Below, piece by piece: positions 44,843 through 53,641 of a DNA stretch of 64,000 bases. Each line of letters begins with the position of its first letter. Position 1 is the first letter of the stretch. The notes beneath the pieces are model-generated. The model was not told where the DNA came from. It did not search any database and was given only the letters and a program-made list of their open reading frames with translations. Source of the DNA: JAPSGM01 sp963777045 (GTDB lineage: Bacteria > Chloroflexota > Limnocylindria > QHBO01); contig CAVZPD010000027.1 of NCBI GenBank assembly GCA_963777045.1, forward strand, positions 1 to 64,000. Reading direction: 5' to 3'. The translations under genes and the position numbers were made by a program.

Positions 44843-45649
44843 GTGACTGCCACGCAGATGCCCGCGACGGGCGCAATCGTCCTCAAGGTCGAGGAGGCTC
44901 ACCGCCGAGCGAGGCTCGCCTTCCGGGTGAAGTTCGCAGCGGTCTGGATCGCCGTCATCGGCGTGCTCCTGCTCGGGCTCTGGTTCACCGACAACATCGA
45001 CACGGAGTGGATGGGGACGTGGTGGTGGTTCATCCTGGCCGGCGCCCCGGTCACGATCCTGCTCTCGGTCGTATCGATCCTCTTCGCCACGATCCTGGCC
45101 ATCTTCGGAGCGCTCGGCCGACTCTCGCACAACCCCTACCTCAACAGCCTCGCGTCCCTCTACGTGTCGTTCGTGCGCGGCACGCCGCTGCTCGTCCAGA
45201 TCTTCCTCATCTACTTCGCGCTGCCGCAGGTGGGTCTCACCATCCCCTCGATTCCGGCCGGGATCATGGCCCTCAGCTTCAACTACGGCGCCTACATGAC
45301 CGAGATCTTCCGTGCCGGCATCCAGGCCGTGCCGCCCGGCCAGGCGGAGGCTGCACAGGCGCTCGGCATGCCGGAGCGGATGGTCTTCCGGCGCATCGTG
45401 CTGCCACAGGCCTTCCGGATCGTCATCCCGGCGATCGGGAACGACTTCATCGCCATGATCAAGGACTCGGCGCTCGTCTCGACCATCGCGGTCCAGGAGC
45501 TGCTCTGGCACGCGCAGCGGGCCGGCACGCGAACCTTCCACACCCTCCAGGCCTACCTCATCGCGGCGCTCGTCTACTGGGCGCTGACGATCGTCTTCAG
45601 CTTCTTCCAGGAGCGCCTCGAGCGCCGCATGGCGCGGGGCGACCGATGA
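44843..45649 (+). CDS. polar amino-acid ABC transporter, permease
   Basis: 268 residues from GTG 44843 (AGGAGG upstream). About five helices, with the HisMQ motif YVSFVRGTPLLVQIFLIYF and the EAA loop EAAQALGMPERMVFRRIVLPQAFRIVIPAIGND that binds the ATPase. Its stop overlaps the next ATG (ATGA). Confidence 0.94.
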   Translation: MTATQMPATGAIVLKVEEAHRRARLAFRVKFAAVWIAVIGVLLLGLWFTDNIDTEWMGTWWWFILAGAPVTILLSVVSILFATILAIFGALGRLSHNPYLNSLASLYVSFVRGTPLLVQIFLIYFALPQVGLTIPSIPAGIMALSFNYGAYMTEIFRAGIQAVPPGQAEAAQALGMPERMVFRRIVLPQAFRIVIPAIGNDFIAMIKDSALVSTIAVQELLWHAQRAGTRTFHTLQAYLIAALVYWALTIVFSFFQERLERRMARGDR

Positions 45650-46473
45650 CCGCGGCGGCGCCCGCCAGCAGCGGCTACCCGACCGGGCAGCCGCTCCCCC
45701 ATCACCTGGGCGAGGTGATCGTAGAGGCACGAGGGATCGAGAAGTACTTCGGGCGCCACCATGTCCTGCGCGGCATGGACCTCGAGGTCCGTCGGCGGGA
45801 GGCGGTCATGCTCATCGGCCGCTCCGGGAGCGGCAAGACGACCTTCCTGCGCTGCCTGAACTTCCTGGAGGAGCCGACCGTCGGGTCCGTCGAGATCGAC
45901 GGCCTGCGGGTGGAGGCCGACCCGCTCCGCGAGCGCTCGCGCCGGCACCAGGAGCAGATCCGCCAGGTGCGGCTCCGCGCCGGGATGCTCTTCCAGGAGT
46001 TCAACCTCTTCCCGCACATGACGGCGCTCCAGAACTGCATCGAGACGCCCACCCGCGTCCGCGGCATCGGACGAGACGAGGCGGTGGCGACCGCCGAGCG
46101 CTTCCTGGACAAGGTGGGGCTGCTCGACAAGCGCGACGAGTATCCCGACCGCCTCTCCGGCGGCCAGAAGCAGCGCGTGGCGATCGCGCGGGCGCTCTGC
46201 ATGGAGCCGAAGGTGCTCCTCTTCGACGAGCCGACATCTGCGCTCGACCCGGAGCTCATCGGCGAGGTGCTGACGGTCATGGAGGAGCTCGCGCACGAGG
46301 GCGCAACGATGCTCGTGGTGACCCACGAGATGCACTTCGCGCGCGAGGCGGCCGACCGCGTCGTCTTCATGGAGGACGGGCAGATCGTGGAGCAGGGACC
46401 GCCGGAGCGCGTGCTCGACGCGCCGCAAGACGACCGGACGCGCAACTTCCTGCGGCGATTCCTGGAGGAGTGA
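45646..46473 (+). CDS. polar amino-acid ABC transporter, ATP-binding protein
   Basis: 275 residues. Walker A GRSGSGKTT (58-66), Q-loop LFQEFNLFPHMTALQN, signature LSGGQKQRVAIARAL, Walker B LLFDEPTSALDPE and the switch His in VVTHEMHFA. Start ATG 45646 is fixed by the ATGA overlap. It drives uptake through the adjoining permease. Confidence 0.95.
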   Translation: MTAAAPASSGYPTGQPLPHHLGEVIVEARGIEKYFGRHHVLRGMDLEVRRREAVMLIGRSGSGKTTFLRCLNFLEEPTVGSVEIDGLRVEADPLRERSRRHQEQIRQVRLRAGMLFQEFNLFPHMTALQNCIETPTRVRGIGRDEAVATAERFLDKVGLLDKRDEYPDRLSGGQKQRVAIARALCMEPKVLLFDEPTSALDPELIGEVLTVMEELAHEGATMLVVTHEMHFAREAADRVVFMEDGQIVEQGPPERVLDAPQDDRTRNFLRRFLEE

Positions 46474-46575
46474 TGCAACCGATCCGCTGACCGATGCGTC
46501 TGAGACCCAACAGGCACGCGGCTTGCTCTTGTAGACCCAGCCGGGCGGACCGTCCGGCGCAGCAGGAGGGGAACG

Positions 46576-46764
46576 ATGGTTACGCGACGATGCATCCACT
46601 GCGAGTCCGAAATCGAGGTTCCGGCTGAGTCAAAGGTCACGTGCCCGGTCTGCGGACTGGACCCCGACCTGCCGCCGCTCTCCTACCGATTCGACGACGC
46701 GCCAGCCTTCTTCATGGGCGGCGATCCGCGCCTCGAGCCGGTCCCGGTACCGATCCACCGCTGA
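46576..46764 (+). CDS. small zinc-ribbon protein (62 aa)
   Basis: 62 residues with two Cys pairs, CIHCES and CPVCGL (about 6-9 and 23-26), a compact zinc ribbon, then an acidic/Pro tail. A strong AGGAGGGG site precedes the ATG. Function unknown. Confidence 0.65.
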   Translation: MVTRRCIHCESEIEVPAESKVTCPVCGLDPDLPPLSYRFDDAPAFFMGGDPRLEPVPVPIHR

Positions 46765-46780
46765 CGCTCGGCAGGACCCG

Positions 46781-47263
46781 CTAGCGGCGAATCCCGTAGA
46801 CCTGCGCACGCGGCAAGCGCGCGGCCTCATCGCCGGCCCGCACGCGCTCGCGCGCCGGCTTGAACGCTGCCGGCGTGTCGGCTGGCTTACCGCCCTCGCG
46901 CTGGATCAGCCAGCGCAGCCCCTTCTCCGTCAACGTGGCGCCTCCGGCTGTGCCGGGCTCGATGAACGGCACGACCACCATTCCCCGGCGGCCCAGCCGC
47001 TCGATGATGAGCTGCATGCGGAACGGATCGACTTTCAGTTCGTCGGCCAGCGGCGCGAGGTCGACGCTCCGGTTCGGGTGGCGACGCAGCGTGCGCAGGA
47101 CGGCGGCGATCAGCTGGTCGTCGGAGATCGGCGCCTCGGAGGCCGGCGGAACGGTCGAACCGGCCGCGACCTCGGCCCGTGGCGGCGTGACGGCGGTCGA
47201 GGCATCCGATAGGTCCGAGCTGCGGCGCCGGCTGCGGGGCTTGGCTGGTCGTGGGCTGGCCAT
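46781..47263 (-). CDS. winged-helix-like hypothetical protein
   Basis: 160 residues. A basic disordered N-terminus (SPRPAKPRSRRRSSD) precedes a winged-helix-like domain at about 45-120 (LIAAVLRTLRRHPNRSVDLAPLADELKVDPFRMQLIIERLGRRGMV...LTEKGLRWL). It lies 26 nt after dnaE on the same strand. Probably DNA binding; no family named. Confidence 0.6.
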   Translation of the reverse strand: MASPRPAKPRSRRRSSDLSDASTAVTPPRAEVAAGSTVPPASEAPISDDQLIAAVLRTLRRHPNRSVDLAPLADELKVDPFRMQLIIERLGRRGMVVVPFIEPGTAGGATLTEKGLRWLIQREGGKPADTPAAFKPARERVRAGDEAARLPRAQVYGIRR

Positions 47264-47289
47264 CGCTCCGAGGATAGCAGCAGATGGCG

Positions 47290-50200
47290 TCAGGCTTCGG
47301 CGGGGACGGGCCGCAGTTCCACCTCGACCGGCAGGCCGGCGGCGCTGCGGACGGCCTCGGCCAGACGATCGTCCCACTCGGCGTGGTCGCGCAGCCGGAC
47401 CTGCCGGGTGGCGCCGGCCACCGGGATGCTGATCACCACCGGAAGCGGCCCCGGTCGACCACGGATGGCTGCGGTGACCGACTCGATGGCCGGCAGCAGC
47501 CGGTCCATGGCGATCCCCGACTCGAAGCCGATCTGAATCATCCCGGCGCCCGTTGGCGAGGCACGCAGCGGGCGCGCATCGGCCGGCGCGGGCGACTCGT
47601 CCGACCGCTCGGCTTCCACGCCGACGGGGATCGCCGCGACGGCAGGCTGCTCGGCCGGCTGCGGCTGCGCACGACCACTCCCGTTGCCATTCCCGTCGCG
47701 GTACCCGTTGCCGCCGGGGCCACGCCCACCGCGCGCGCGGAGGAGCCGGTCGCGCTCGGCGCCGAAGGCCGCCGGCCCCATCCGCACGGCGTCATCCCAG
47801 GCGTGCACCGCCTCACACAGGATCTGCGACCCCTCATCGCGGTGGTCGACGCGGCCGGTCACGAGCACCACGGCGTCATTGGCCCAGGCCATGGCGGTAT
47901 CGGCGTAGACCTTGGGGAAGACCACGACCTCGGTGGATCCGGTCAGGTCCTCCAGGGTCGCCACCAGCATGGTGGATCCGGCCCGGGTGATGATGCGGCG
48001 CGACGTCTGGATGATTCCGCCCAAGGTGACCTTCGACTGGTCGGATTCCTCCGCCAGGTCGCCGGTATAGGCCGTCACGTACTCCGGCAGGACCGATTCG
48101 ATCTCGCCCAGCGGGTGCTCGGAGAGGTACAGCCCCAGCAGCTCCTTCTCCCAGCGGAGTCGCTCGCGACGGGGCACCTCGTCCTCGGCAGGCTCGCCGT
48201 CGACCGGCGGCGGACCGATGACGGGCGGCGCCTCCATCGGCATGGCGAAGAGGTCGAACAGCGTCCCCTGCCCGGCCGCCACGTCGCGCTGGTGGCGCAG
48301 GCCGGCTTCGAGGGCGTTGTCCAGTCGCGCGAGCAGCGAGCCGAGCGAGCCGAGATCACGCATCGCGCCGCCCTTGACCAGGGACTCCAGCACGCGCTTG
48401 TTGACGGTGTGCAGGTCGACCCGGCGGCAGAGGTCGTCGAGCGAGGCGAAGGGGCCAGCGTCGTCCGAGACCTCGGAACGGCCCTCGCGCGCGGCGACGA
48501 TCGCGTCGATCGCCCCCTCGCCGACGTTCTTGATGGCGACGAGGCCGAAGCGGATGGCGGAGGTGCCATCGGCATCGGTCTCCACCGTGAAGAGTGCGTG
48601 CGACTTCTGGACGTCCGGCGGGCGGACCTCGATCCCCAGGCGCCGGCACTCGGCGACCACGGCGGCCACCTTTTCAGCCCGCTCCCGGAAGCCGTTCAGG
48701 ACCGCGGTCATGAACTCGACGGGGTAGTTCGCCTTGAGGTAGGCGGTCTGGTACGCGATCAGCCCGTAGCAGGTGGCGTGCGCCTTGTTGAAGCCGTAGC
48801 GGGCGAAGGGCTCGAAGGCGGCGAAGACCTGGTCGACGATGGCCGCCGAGACGCCCTTCTGCTTGGCGCCCGCCTTGAACTTCGCCTCGTGCTCGCGGAG
48901 GACCGCTTCCTTCTTCTTGCGAATCGCGTAGCAGAGGTTGTCCGCCTCCGGGCCGGTGTAGTTGGCCATGGCGATGGCGGCGGTCATGATGTCTTCCTGG
49001 TAGACGAAGATCCCGTAGGTGTCGCGCAGCGCCGGCTCGAGCGACGGGTGCAGGTAGGTCACCGGCTCCTCGCCGTGCTTGCGCCGGATGTAGGACGGGA
49101 TGTTGGCCATCGGCCCCGGGCGGAAGAGCGCGACCATGGCCGCCAGGTCGCGGACCTCGGTCGGCTTCAGCTCCTTGACGTAGCGGCGCATCCCCGACGA
49201 CTCCAGCTGGAAGACGCCGGTCGTCTCCCCGGTGGAGAGCAGCTCGAACGTCTTCGCATCGTCGAGCGGCAGCTTGTCCACGTCAATCGCCACGCCGCGG
49301 TGGGTCTGGATCAGGTCGACGGCATCGGCCAGGATGGTCAGGTTGATGAGGCCCAGGAAGTCGAACTTCAGGAGGCCCAGCGCCTCGCAGGCGTGCATCT
49401 CGTACTGGGTCATCGTCGTGCGGCCGTCGGTCGCACGCTGCAGCGGCATGATCTCGGTCAGCGGCTCGCGGCTGATGACGATGCCGGCGGCGTGCGTGGA
49501 GGCGTGGCGCGCCACCCCCTCCAGCTGCTTGGCGATGCCGATGAGCTTGTCCACGCGGTCGTCCCCCGCCATCAGCTCACGCAGCTGCGGGCTCGTCTCC
49601 ACCGCCCGGTCCAGGGAGATGTTCAGCTCGTTCGGCACCGCCTTGGCCACCCGGTCGGCCTCCGCGTAGGTGAGGCTCATGGCACGGCCGGAGTCGCGGA
49701 TGGCGGCCTTGGCGCCGAGCGTCCCGAAGGTGATGATCTGCGCCACCCGGTCGTCGCCGTACTTCCGCGTGACGTACTCGATCACCTCGTCTCGCCGGGA
49801 GTCCTGGAAGTCGATATCGATGTCCGGCATCGTCACCCGGTCGGGGTTGAGGAAGCGCTCGAAGGGCAGCCCGTACTGCAGCGGATCGACCGGCGTGATG
49901 CCCAGCGAGTAGGTGACCAGCGAACCCGGCGCGCTCCCCCGGCAGGTGGTCATGATCCCCTGCTCCTTCGCGAACCGCGTGAAGTCGGCCACGATCAGGA
50001 AGTAGGCCGAGTACCCCATCCGGTCGATGATCCCGAGCTCGTAGTCGAGCCGGTGCTGGATCTCGTCGGTGACGCGGGGGTATCGGTCCTGGAGGCCCCG
50101 TTCGCACTCCTTGCGCAGCCAGGAGCCGGCGGTCTCGCCATCGGGCACCGGGAAGTGCGGGAGGCGGAGCTCGTCGAACGACAGCTTGAGGTCGACCATG

Positions 50201-51039
50201 TCGGCCACGCGCAGGGTGTTGTCCATCGCCTCCGGGAGCTCGCCGCCGAAGAGGGCGCGCATCTGCTGCGGGGACTTGAGGTAGAACTCGTTCGTCTCGA
50301 ACCGCATGCGCCCGGGCGTGTCGAGGTTGCTGCCGGTGCCGATGCAGAGCAGCAGGTCGTGCGCCTCGTGCTGCTCCGGGACGGTGTAGTGGCTGTCGTT
50401 GGCCGCGAGGAGGGGCAGCTTCAGGTCCCGGGCCAGCTCCACCAGCTGCGGGTGCAGGCGCTGCTGCTCCGGCAGCCCGTGATCCTGCACCTCGATGAAG
50501 AAGTTGCCGTCGCCCAGGATGGACCGATACTCGTCGGCCGCCTGCCGCGCCCGTTTCTCCTCTCCCTTCGCCAGCCACTGCAGGACCTCACCGCCGAGGC
50601 AGGCGCTGGTGCCGATGAGGCCCTCCGCGTGCCGGCTGAGCAGCTCCTTGTCGATGCGCGGCTTGTAGTAGTAGCCGTCGAGGTGCGCCGCGGTGGTCAG
50701 GGCCAGCAGGTTGCGGTAGCCGACCTCGTTCTTGGCCAGGAGGAGCATGTGGAAGTACTCGGCGTCGACCTTTCCCTCCTTGTCGGTCATGCGCCGCGGG
50801 GCGACGTACTGCTCGATGCCGATGATCGGCTTGATGCCGACAGCCGTCGCCGCCTGGTAGAACTCGATCGCCCCGTACATCGCGCCGTGGTCGGTCACGG
50901 CCAGGGCGGACATGCCCAGCTCGGCGGCGCGTTGGGTCAGCGCCCGGCTGCGGGAGAGGCCGTCCAGCAGGCTGAACTCGGAGTGGACGTGGAGGTGGAC
51001 GAAGTCGTCCGCCCGGGCAATCTCGGGGCGCTGGGTCAC
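47290..51039 (-). CDS. dnaE: DNA polymerase III subunit alpha with intact PHP domain
   Basis: About 1249 residues. The PHP domain keeps its metal ligands (HLHVHSEFSLLDG, VTDHGAMYGA, ANDSHYT), so it may have proofreading nuclease activity. The polymerase site is PDIDIDFQDSRRDEVIEYV. HhH and OB-fold regions follow (VTLGGIIQTSRR), then a Gly/Asn/Pro-rich linker and a C-terminal domain. GTG 51039 is chosen because it puts DFVHLHVHSEF near the N-terminus; a GTG at 51117 is an alternative. It is the main replicative polymerase. Confidence 0.95.
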   Translation of the reverse strand: MTQRPEIARADDFVHLHVHSEFSLLDGLSRSRALTQRAAELGMSALAVTDHGAMYGAIEFYQAATAVGIKPIIGIEQYVAPRRMTDKEGKVDAEYFHMLLLAKNEVGYRNLLALTTAAHLDGYYYKPRIDKELLSRHAEGLIGTSACLGGEVLQWLAKGEEKRARQAADEYRSILGDGNFFIEVQDHGLPEQQRLHPQLVELARDLKLPLLAANDSHYTVPEQHEAHDLLLCIGTGSNLDTPGRMRFETNEFYLKSPQQMRALFGGELPEAMDNTLRVADMVDLKLSFDELRLPHFPVPDGETAGSWLRKECERGLQDRYPRVTDEIQHRLDYELGIIDRMGYSAYFLIVADFTRFAKEQGIMTTCRGSAPGSLVTYSLGITPVDPLQYGLPFERFLNPDRVTMPDIDIDFQDSRRDEVIEYVTRKYGDDRVAQIITFGTLGAKAAIRDSGRAMSLTYAEADRVAKAVPNELNISLDRAVETSPQLRELMAGDDRVDKLIGIAKQLEGVARHASTHAAGIVISREPLTEIMPLQRATDGRTTMTQYEMHACEALGLLKFDFLGLINLTILADAVDLIQTHRGVAIDVDKLPLDDAKTFELLSTGETTGVFQLESSGMRRYVKELKPTEVRDLAAMVALFRPGPMANIPSYIRRKHGEEPVTYLHPSLEPALRDTYGIFVYQEDIMTAAIAMANYTGPEADNLCYAIRKKKEAVLREHEAKFKAGAKQKGVSAAIVDQVFAAFEPFARYGFNKAHATCYGLIAYQTAYLKANYPVEFMTAVLNGFRERAEKVAAVVAECRRLGIEVRPPDVQKSHALFTVETDADGTSAIRFGLVAIKNVGEGAIDAIVAAREGRSEVSDDAGPFASLDDLCRRVDLHTVNKRVLESLVKGGAMRDLGSLGSLLARLDNALEAGLRHQRDVAAGQGTLFDLFAMPMEAPPVIGPPPVDGEPAEDEVPRRERLRWEKELLGLYLSEHPLGEIESVLPEYVTAYTGDLAEESDQSKVTLGGIIQTSRRIITRAGSTMLVATLEDLTGSTEVVVFPKVYADTAMAWANDAVVLVTGRVDHRDEGSQILCEAVHAWDDAVRMGPAAFGAERDRLLRARGGRGPGGNGYRDGNGNGSGRAQPQPAEQPAVAAIPVGVEAERSDESPAPADARPLRASPTGAGMIQIGFESGIAMDRLLPAIESVTAAIRGRPGPLPVVISIPVAGATRQVRLRDHAEWDDRLAEAVRSAAGLPVEVELRPVPAEA

Positions 51040-51206
51040 CCGGTGGAGTCTGCCAGATCCCCCGGTCGCGATTGCCAAAATCCGGCCCGCTGCCGTTGGC
51101 TGGCAGGTCGCCGCCACACGAAACGCCCGATTTCACGCGGGTGCGGCGCGTGATTCGCTGGGTCGGTGGTCATCAGGTCGACCAACAGGGGTTCAGGCCG
51201 AGGCCG

Positions 51207-51872
51207 TCAGCGCGTCATCGCGGTGTCAGGGAGGCCTGGCTGGCCCCCGGCAGGCTGTCCGGGGCCGGCCGGTGGTGCCGACGTGCCGGGCGTCGGCCCG
51301 GTGGGGCCGGCAGATGAATCGGCTGGCCGCGGGGGTTGGGTCGCCGTGGAGCTGGGTGGTCGGATGATGAAGCACGCTGGGCCAGCCTTCCGCTGGCTCG
51401 CCTGGGCGGCAGTCGGGCTGCGCGTGGTCTTCGCGTAGATGCAGTATTCGCCGCCGACCGGGGCATCGAACGGGACGGCGAAGGTCATGCGGAGCACGAA
51501 GGACTGGTTGCTGGGCACGAACGAGACGAGGTACTTCAGGGTCGCGACGTCATCGATGTAGGCGCAGGCCGTGATCGTGAACGACTTCCCGATGCTTGAT
51601 GCGTCCAGCGGGTAGGTGATCTCGAAGATCGCCGTGCCGCCCGGCGTCTGCGTCCCGCCGACAAGGCGCATGTCGGTATTGCCATCGGTCGACGGGAGCA
51701 CGCCGGTGCACCCCTTCGTGTCGCCCTGGAGCGTGACCTCGACCGCCACCACAGGCGCGGCAGTAAGCACCACCGCAGCGAGCGCGACGGCCAGGGACCG
51801 CATGATGCGCGACACGTTCCGCCCCATGCGCACGAGCATTGCCCGGCGCAGGGCCAGCGGCCAGTACGACAT
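51207..51872 (-). CDS. secreted hypothetical protein with Pro-rich tail
   Basis: Up to 221 residues. A signal-peptide core (RSLAVALAAVVLTAAPVVAVEV) is followed by a domain of about 115 residues with four Cys, ending in a Pro/Gly/Ser/Thr tail. No family recognised. The true start is uncertain; ATG 51827 or 51803 would give a more usual signal-peptide length than 51872. Confidence 0.6.
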   Translation of the reverse strand: MSYWPLALRRAMLVRMGRNVSRIMRSLAVALAAVVLTAAPVVAVEVTLQGDTKGCTGVLPSTDGNTDMRLVGGTQTPGGTAIFEITYPLDASSIGKSFTITACAYIDDVATLKYLVSFVPSNQSFVLRMTFAVPFDAPVGGEYCIYAKTTRSPTAAQASQRKAGPACFIIRPPSSTATQPPRPADSSAGPTGPTPGTSAPPAGPGQPAGGQPGLPDTAMTR

Positions 51873-51989
51873 TCGTACCCACGCGGGCGTACTTGCTTCG
51901 GCCCCTCCACCATGCGACCGGCGAGCGTGCGGCGCCCCACGCGGGCGGACGCCATCTCTCCTTCGACCCGGGCAGGCGTTCCGGAGTGA

Positions 51990-52574
51990 TCAGGGGTCCG
52001 CCTGGAACACCCCGAACCAGTAACCGCGAACGACCTCGTGGGTGGTAACGAGCCGGTACCCCGCGGATGTCAACTCGCGCTGCACGCGACGCGGTGATGT
52101 CGCGTGCCGCCCGAGCCACGGGGACAGCATGCCCTCTCGCCGTGCCTCAAGCACCACCACTTTGGCGCCGGGCCGAAGCTGGCTACGGGCCGCCGCGAAG
52201 TAGCGCGATGGGTCTGGCAGGTGGTGATACGTGGCCGAGACGAAAAGCAGCTCGACAGGCTCCGGAATCTCAAGCCGTTCGCGACGGACGAGAACCGGCC
52301 GGAGGGTCACGATCCCACGCTCGCCGGCCTCGTGACGAAGGTCGTCGACGGTGCGCTCGCTGGTGTCGAGCGCGTAGACGATGCCGTCTGGTTCCACGGC
52401 ACGCGCGAGGCGCAGGGTGAAGTGTCCGGCGCCAGGCCCCAGGTCGCCGACGATCATGCCCGGCCGCGGATTGACTGCCGCGATGACGGCGTCGGGATCG
52501 CGCAGCCGATCCTGGCGGGACCCGCCGGCGTACACCCATCGACGCAGCGGACCGGGAAGGCAATCGAGCGTCAT
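51990..52574 (-). CDS. class I SAM-dependent methyltransferase
   Basis: 194 residues. Motif I VGDLGPGAGHFTLRLA, acidic loop YALDTSERTV, and SATYHHLPDPSRYF followed by LRPGAKVVVLEAR match the small-molecule methyltransferase fold. Substrate unknown. An AGGGAT ribosome-like site lies just upstream. Confidence 0.8.
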   Translation of the reverse strand: MTLDCLPGPLRRWVYAGGSRQDRLRDPDAVIAAVNPRPGMIVGDLGPGAGHFTLRLARAVEPDGIVYALDTSERTVDDLRHEAGERGIVTLRPVLVRRERLEIPEPVELLFVSATYHHLPDPSRYFAAARSQLRPGAKVVVLEARREGMLSPWLGRHATSPRRVQRELTSAGYRLVTTHEVVRGYWFGVFQADP

Positions 52575-52593
52575 ATCCCTGCTGCGACGACGA

Positions 52594-52794
52594 TCAGTCG
52601 AAGTCCCAGATGCCGCGTCCGGCCGAGAACTGCAGGACGTACCCGCAGCGCCGGCAGATCTGAAGCACGAGCTTGTGGCTGGTGAGGCCCCACCGCGAGT
52701 CCAGCCGTCCCTGCTGGCGGTCGAACTCGCGTCCGTCGCAGAGCGGGCACTTCAGGATCGGCTTCGCCGTTTCCTCGGCGCGTTCCCAGGTCAT
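52594..52794 (-). CDS. small zinc-ribbon protein (66 aa)
   Basis: 66 residues from ATG 52794, chosen for the GGGAGGGAAG ribosome site. Two Cys pairs, CPLCDG and CRRCGY, about 30 residues apart, form a probable zinc ribbon; it ends in GIWDFD. Function unknown. Confidence 0.6.
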   Translation of the reverse strand: MTWERAEETAKPILKCPLCDGREFDRQQGRLDSRWGLTSHKLVLQICRRCGYVLQFSAGRGIWDFD

Positions 52795-52833
52795 CGTCTT
52801 CCCTCCCGCGGCTGTTCGGAGACCACCGGCCCG

Positions 52834-52839
52834 TATCAT
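52834..52839 (+). promoter_or_regulatory. -10 box of a leaderless leader ORF
   Basis: TATCAT, 6 nt before ATG 52846; transcription would start at that codon. Confidence 0.45.
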
Positions 52840-52845
52840 CCGCGA

Positions 52846-52926
52846 ATGATCAGCATCGGGTCGGTCGTCATCCGCGTCGACGAGCGCCTCGTCGCGATTG
52901 ACGCGATCGCGGCGGTCGCCCCGTGA
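52846..52926 (+). CDS. short leaderless ORF coupled to the NAD(P)-binding protein
   Basis: 26 residues beginning MISIGSVVIRVDE, which resembles the first strand of a VOC-family protein, then diverging. Its TGA overlaps the next gene's GTG (GTGA). It may be the decayed start of a VOC gene now serving as a translated leader, or a chance frame. Confidence 0.4.
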   Translation: MISIGSVVIRVDERLVAIDAIAAVAP

Positions 52927-53621
52927 AGATCACGGTCGCCGGCGCGAGCGGGCTCATCGGAACCAGGGTCGTCAAGCTGCTCGAGCACCAGGGGCACGAT
53001 GTCGTCGCCGCCTCGCGCTCGTCGGGCGTCGACGTCCTGGCCAGCGGCGGTCTCGGGGACGTGCTGGCCGGCGCGGACGTGCTCATCGACGTCACGAATT
53101 CGCACGCCTTCGAGGCCGATGCGGTGATGGAGTTCTTCACCACCGCGGCCACCAACCTCGTCGAGGCTGCCCGGCAGGCGGGCGTCGGCCACTACGTCGC
53201 ACTGTCGATCGTCGGCGTCGATGGCCTGCCGGAGAGCGGCTACTTCCGCGCCAAGGTCGCCCAGGAGAAGATCATCAGCAAGTCGGGCATCCCCTACTCG
53301 ATCGTGCGCGCCACGCAGTTCGCGGAGTTCACCGATGCGATCGTCGAGTCCCTGACCATCGCCGACGAAGTGCGGGTGCCCGCTGCCCTGATCCAGCCGA
53401 TCCCCGCCGATGACGTGGCTGCCGCGGTCGCGCGCGCGGCGGTGGCCGAACCGCTGAACGGCATCGTGAACGTCGGTGGACCGGAGAAGATCACCTTTGA
53501 GCAGATGGCGCGCCACGTCGTGGTTCCGAACGGCGACGCGGCGAAGGCCATCGTGGTCGACCCGGCGGCCCGCTACTTCGGTGCGGTGCTGGACAGAGCA
53601 AGCCTCGTCACGCCCGATTGA
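52923..53621 (+). CDS. NAD(P)-binding NmrA-like/atypical SDR protein
   Basis: 232 residues from GTG 52923. The Rossmann motif is ITVAGASGLIGTRVVKLL; further signs are ALSIVGVDGLPESGYFRAKVAQEKII and YSIVRATQFAEF. Members are NAD(P)-dependent sugar epimerase-like or redox-sensing proteins. No ribosome site of its own; translation is probably coupled to the short leader ORF. Confidence 0.82.
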   Translation: MKITVAGASGLIGTRVVKLLEHQGHDVVAASRSSGVDVLASGGLGDVLAGADVLIDVTNSHAFEADAVMEFFTTAATNLVEAARQAGVGHYVALSIVGVDGLPESGYFRAKVAQEKIISKSGIPYSIVRATQFAEFTDAIVESLTIADEVRVPAALIQPIPADDVAAAVARAAVAEPLNGIVNVGGPEKITFEQMARHVVVPNGDAAKAIVVDPAARYFGAVLDRASLVTPD

Positions 53622-53641
53622 TCGCGGCGCGCGAGTCTGCG

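Noticed and set aside
47284..51153. A very long plus-strand open frame opposite dnaE
   Set aside because: Antisense shadow of dnaE; no family features in the translation.
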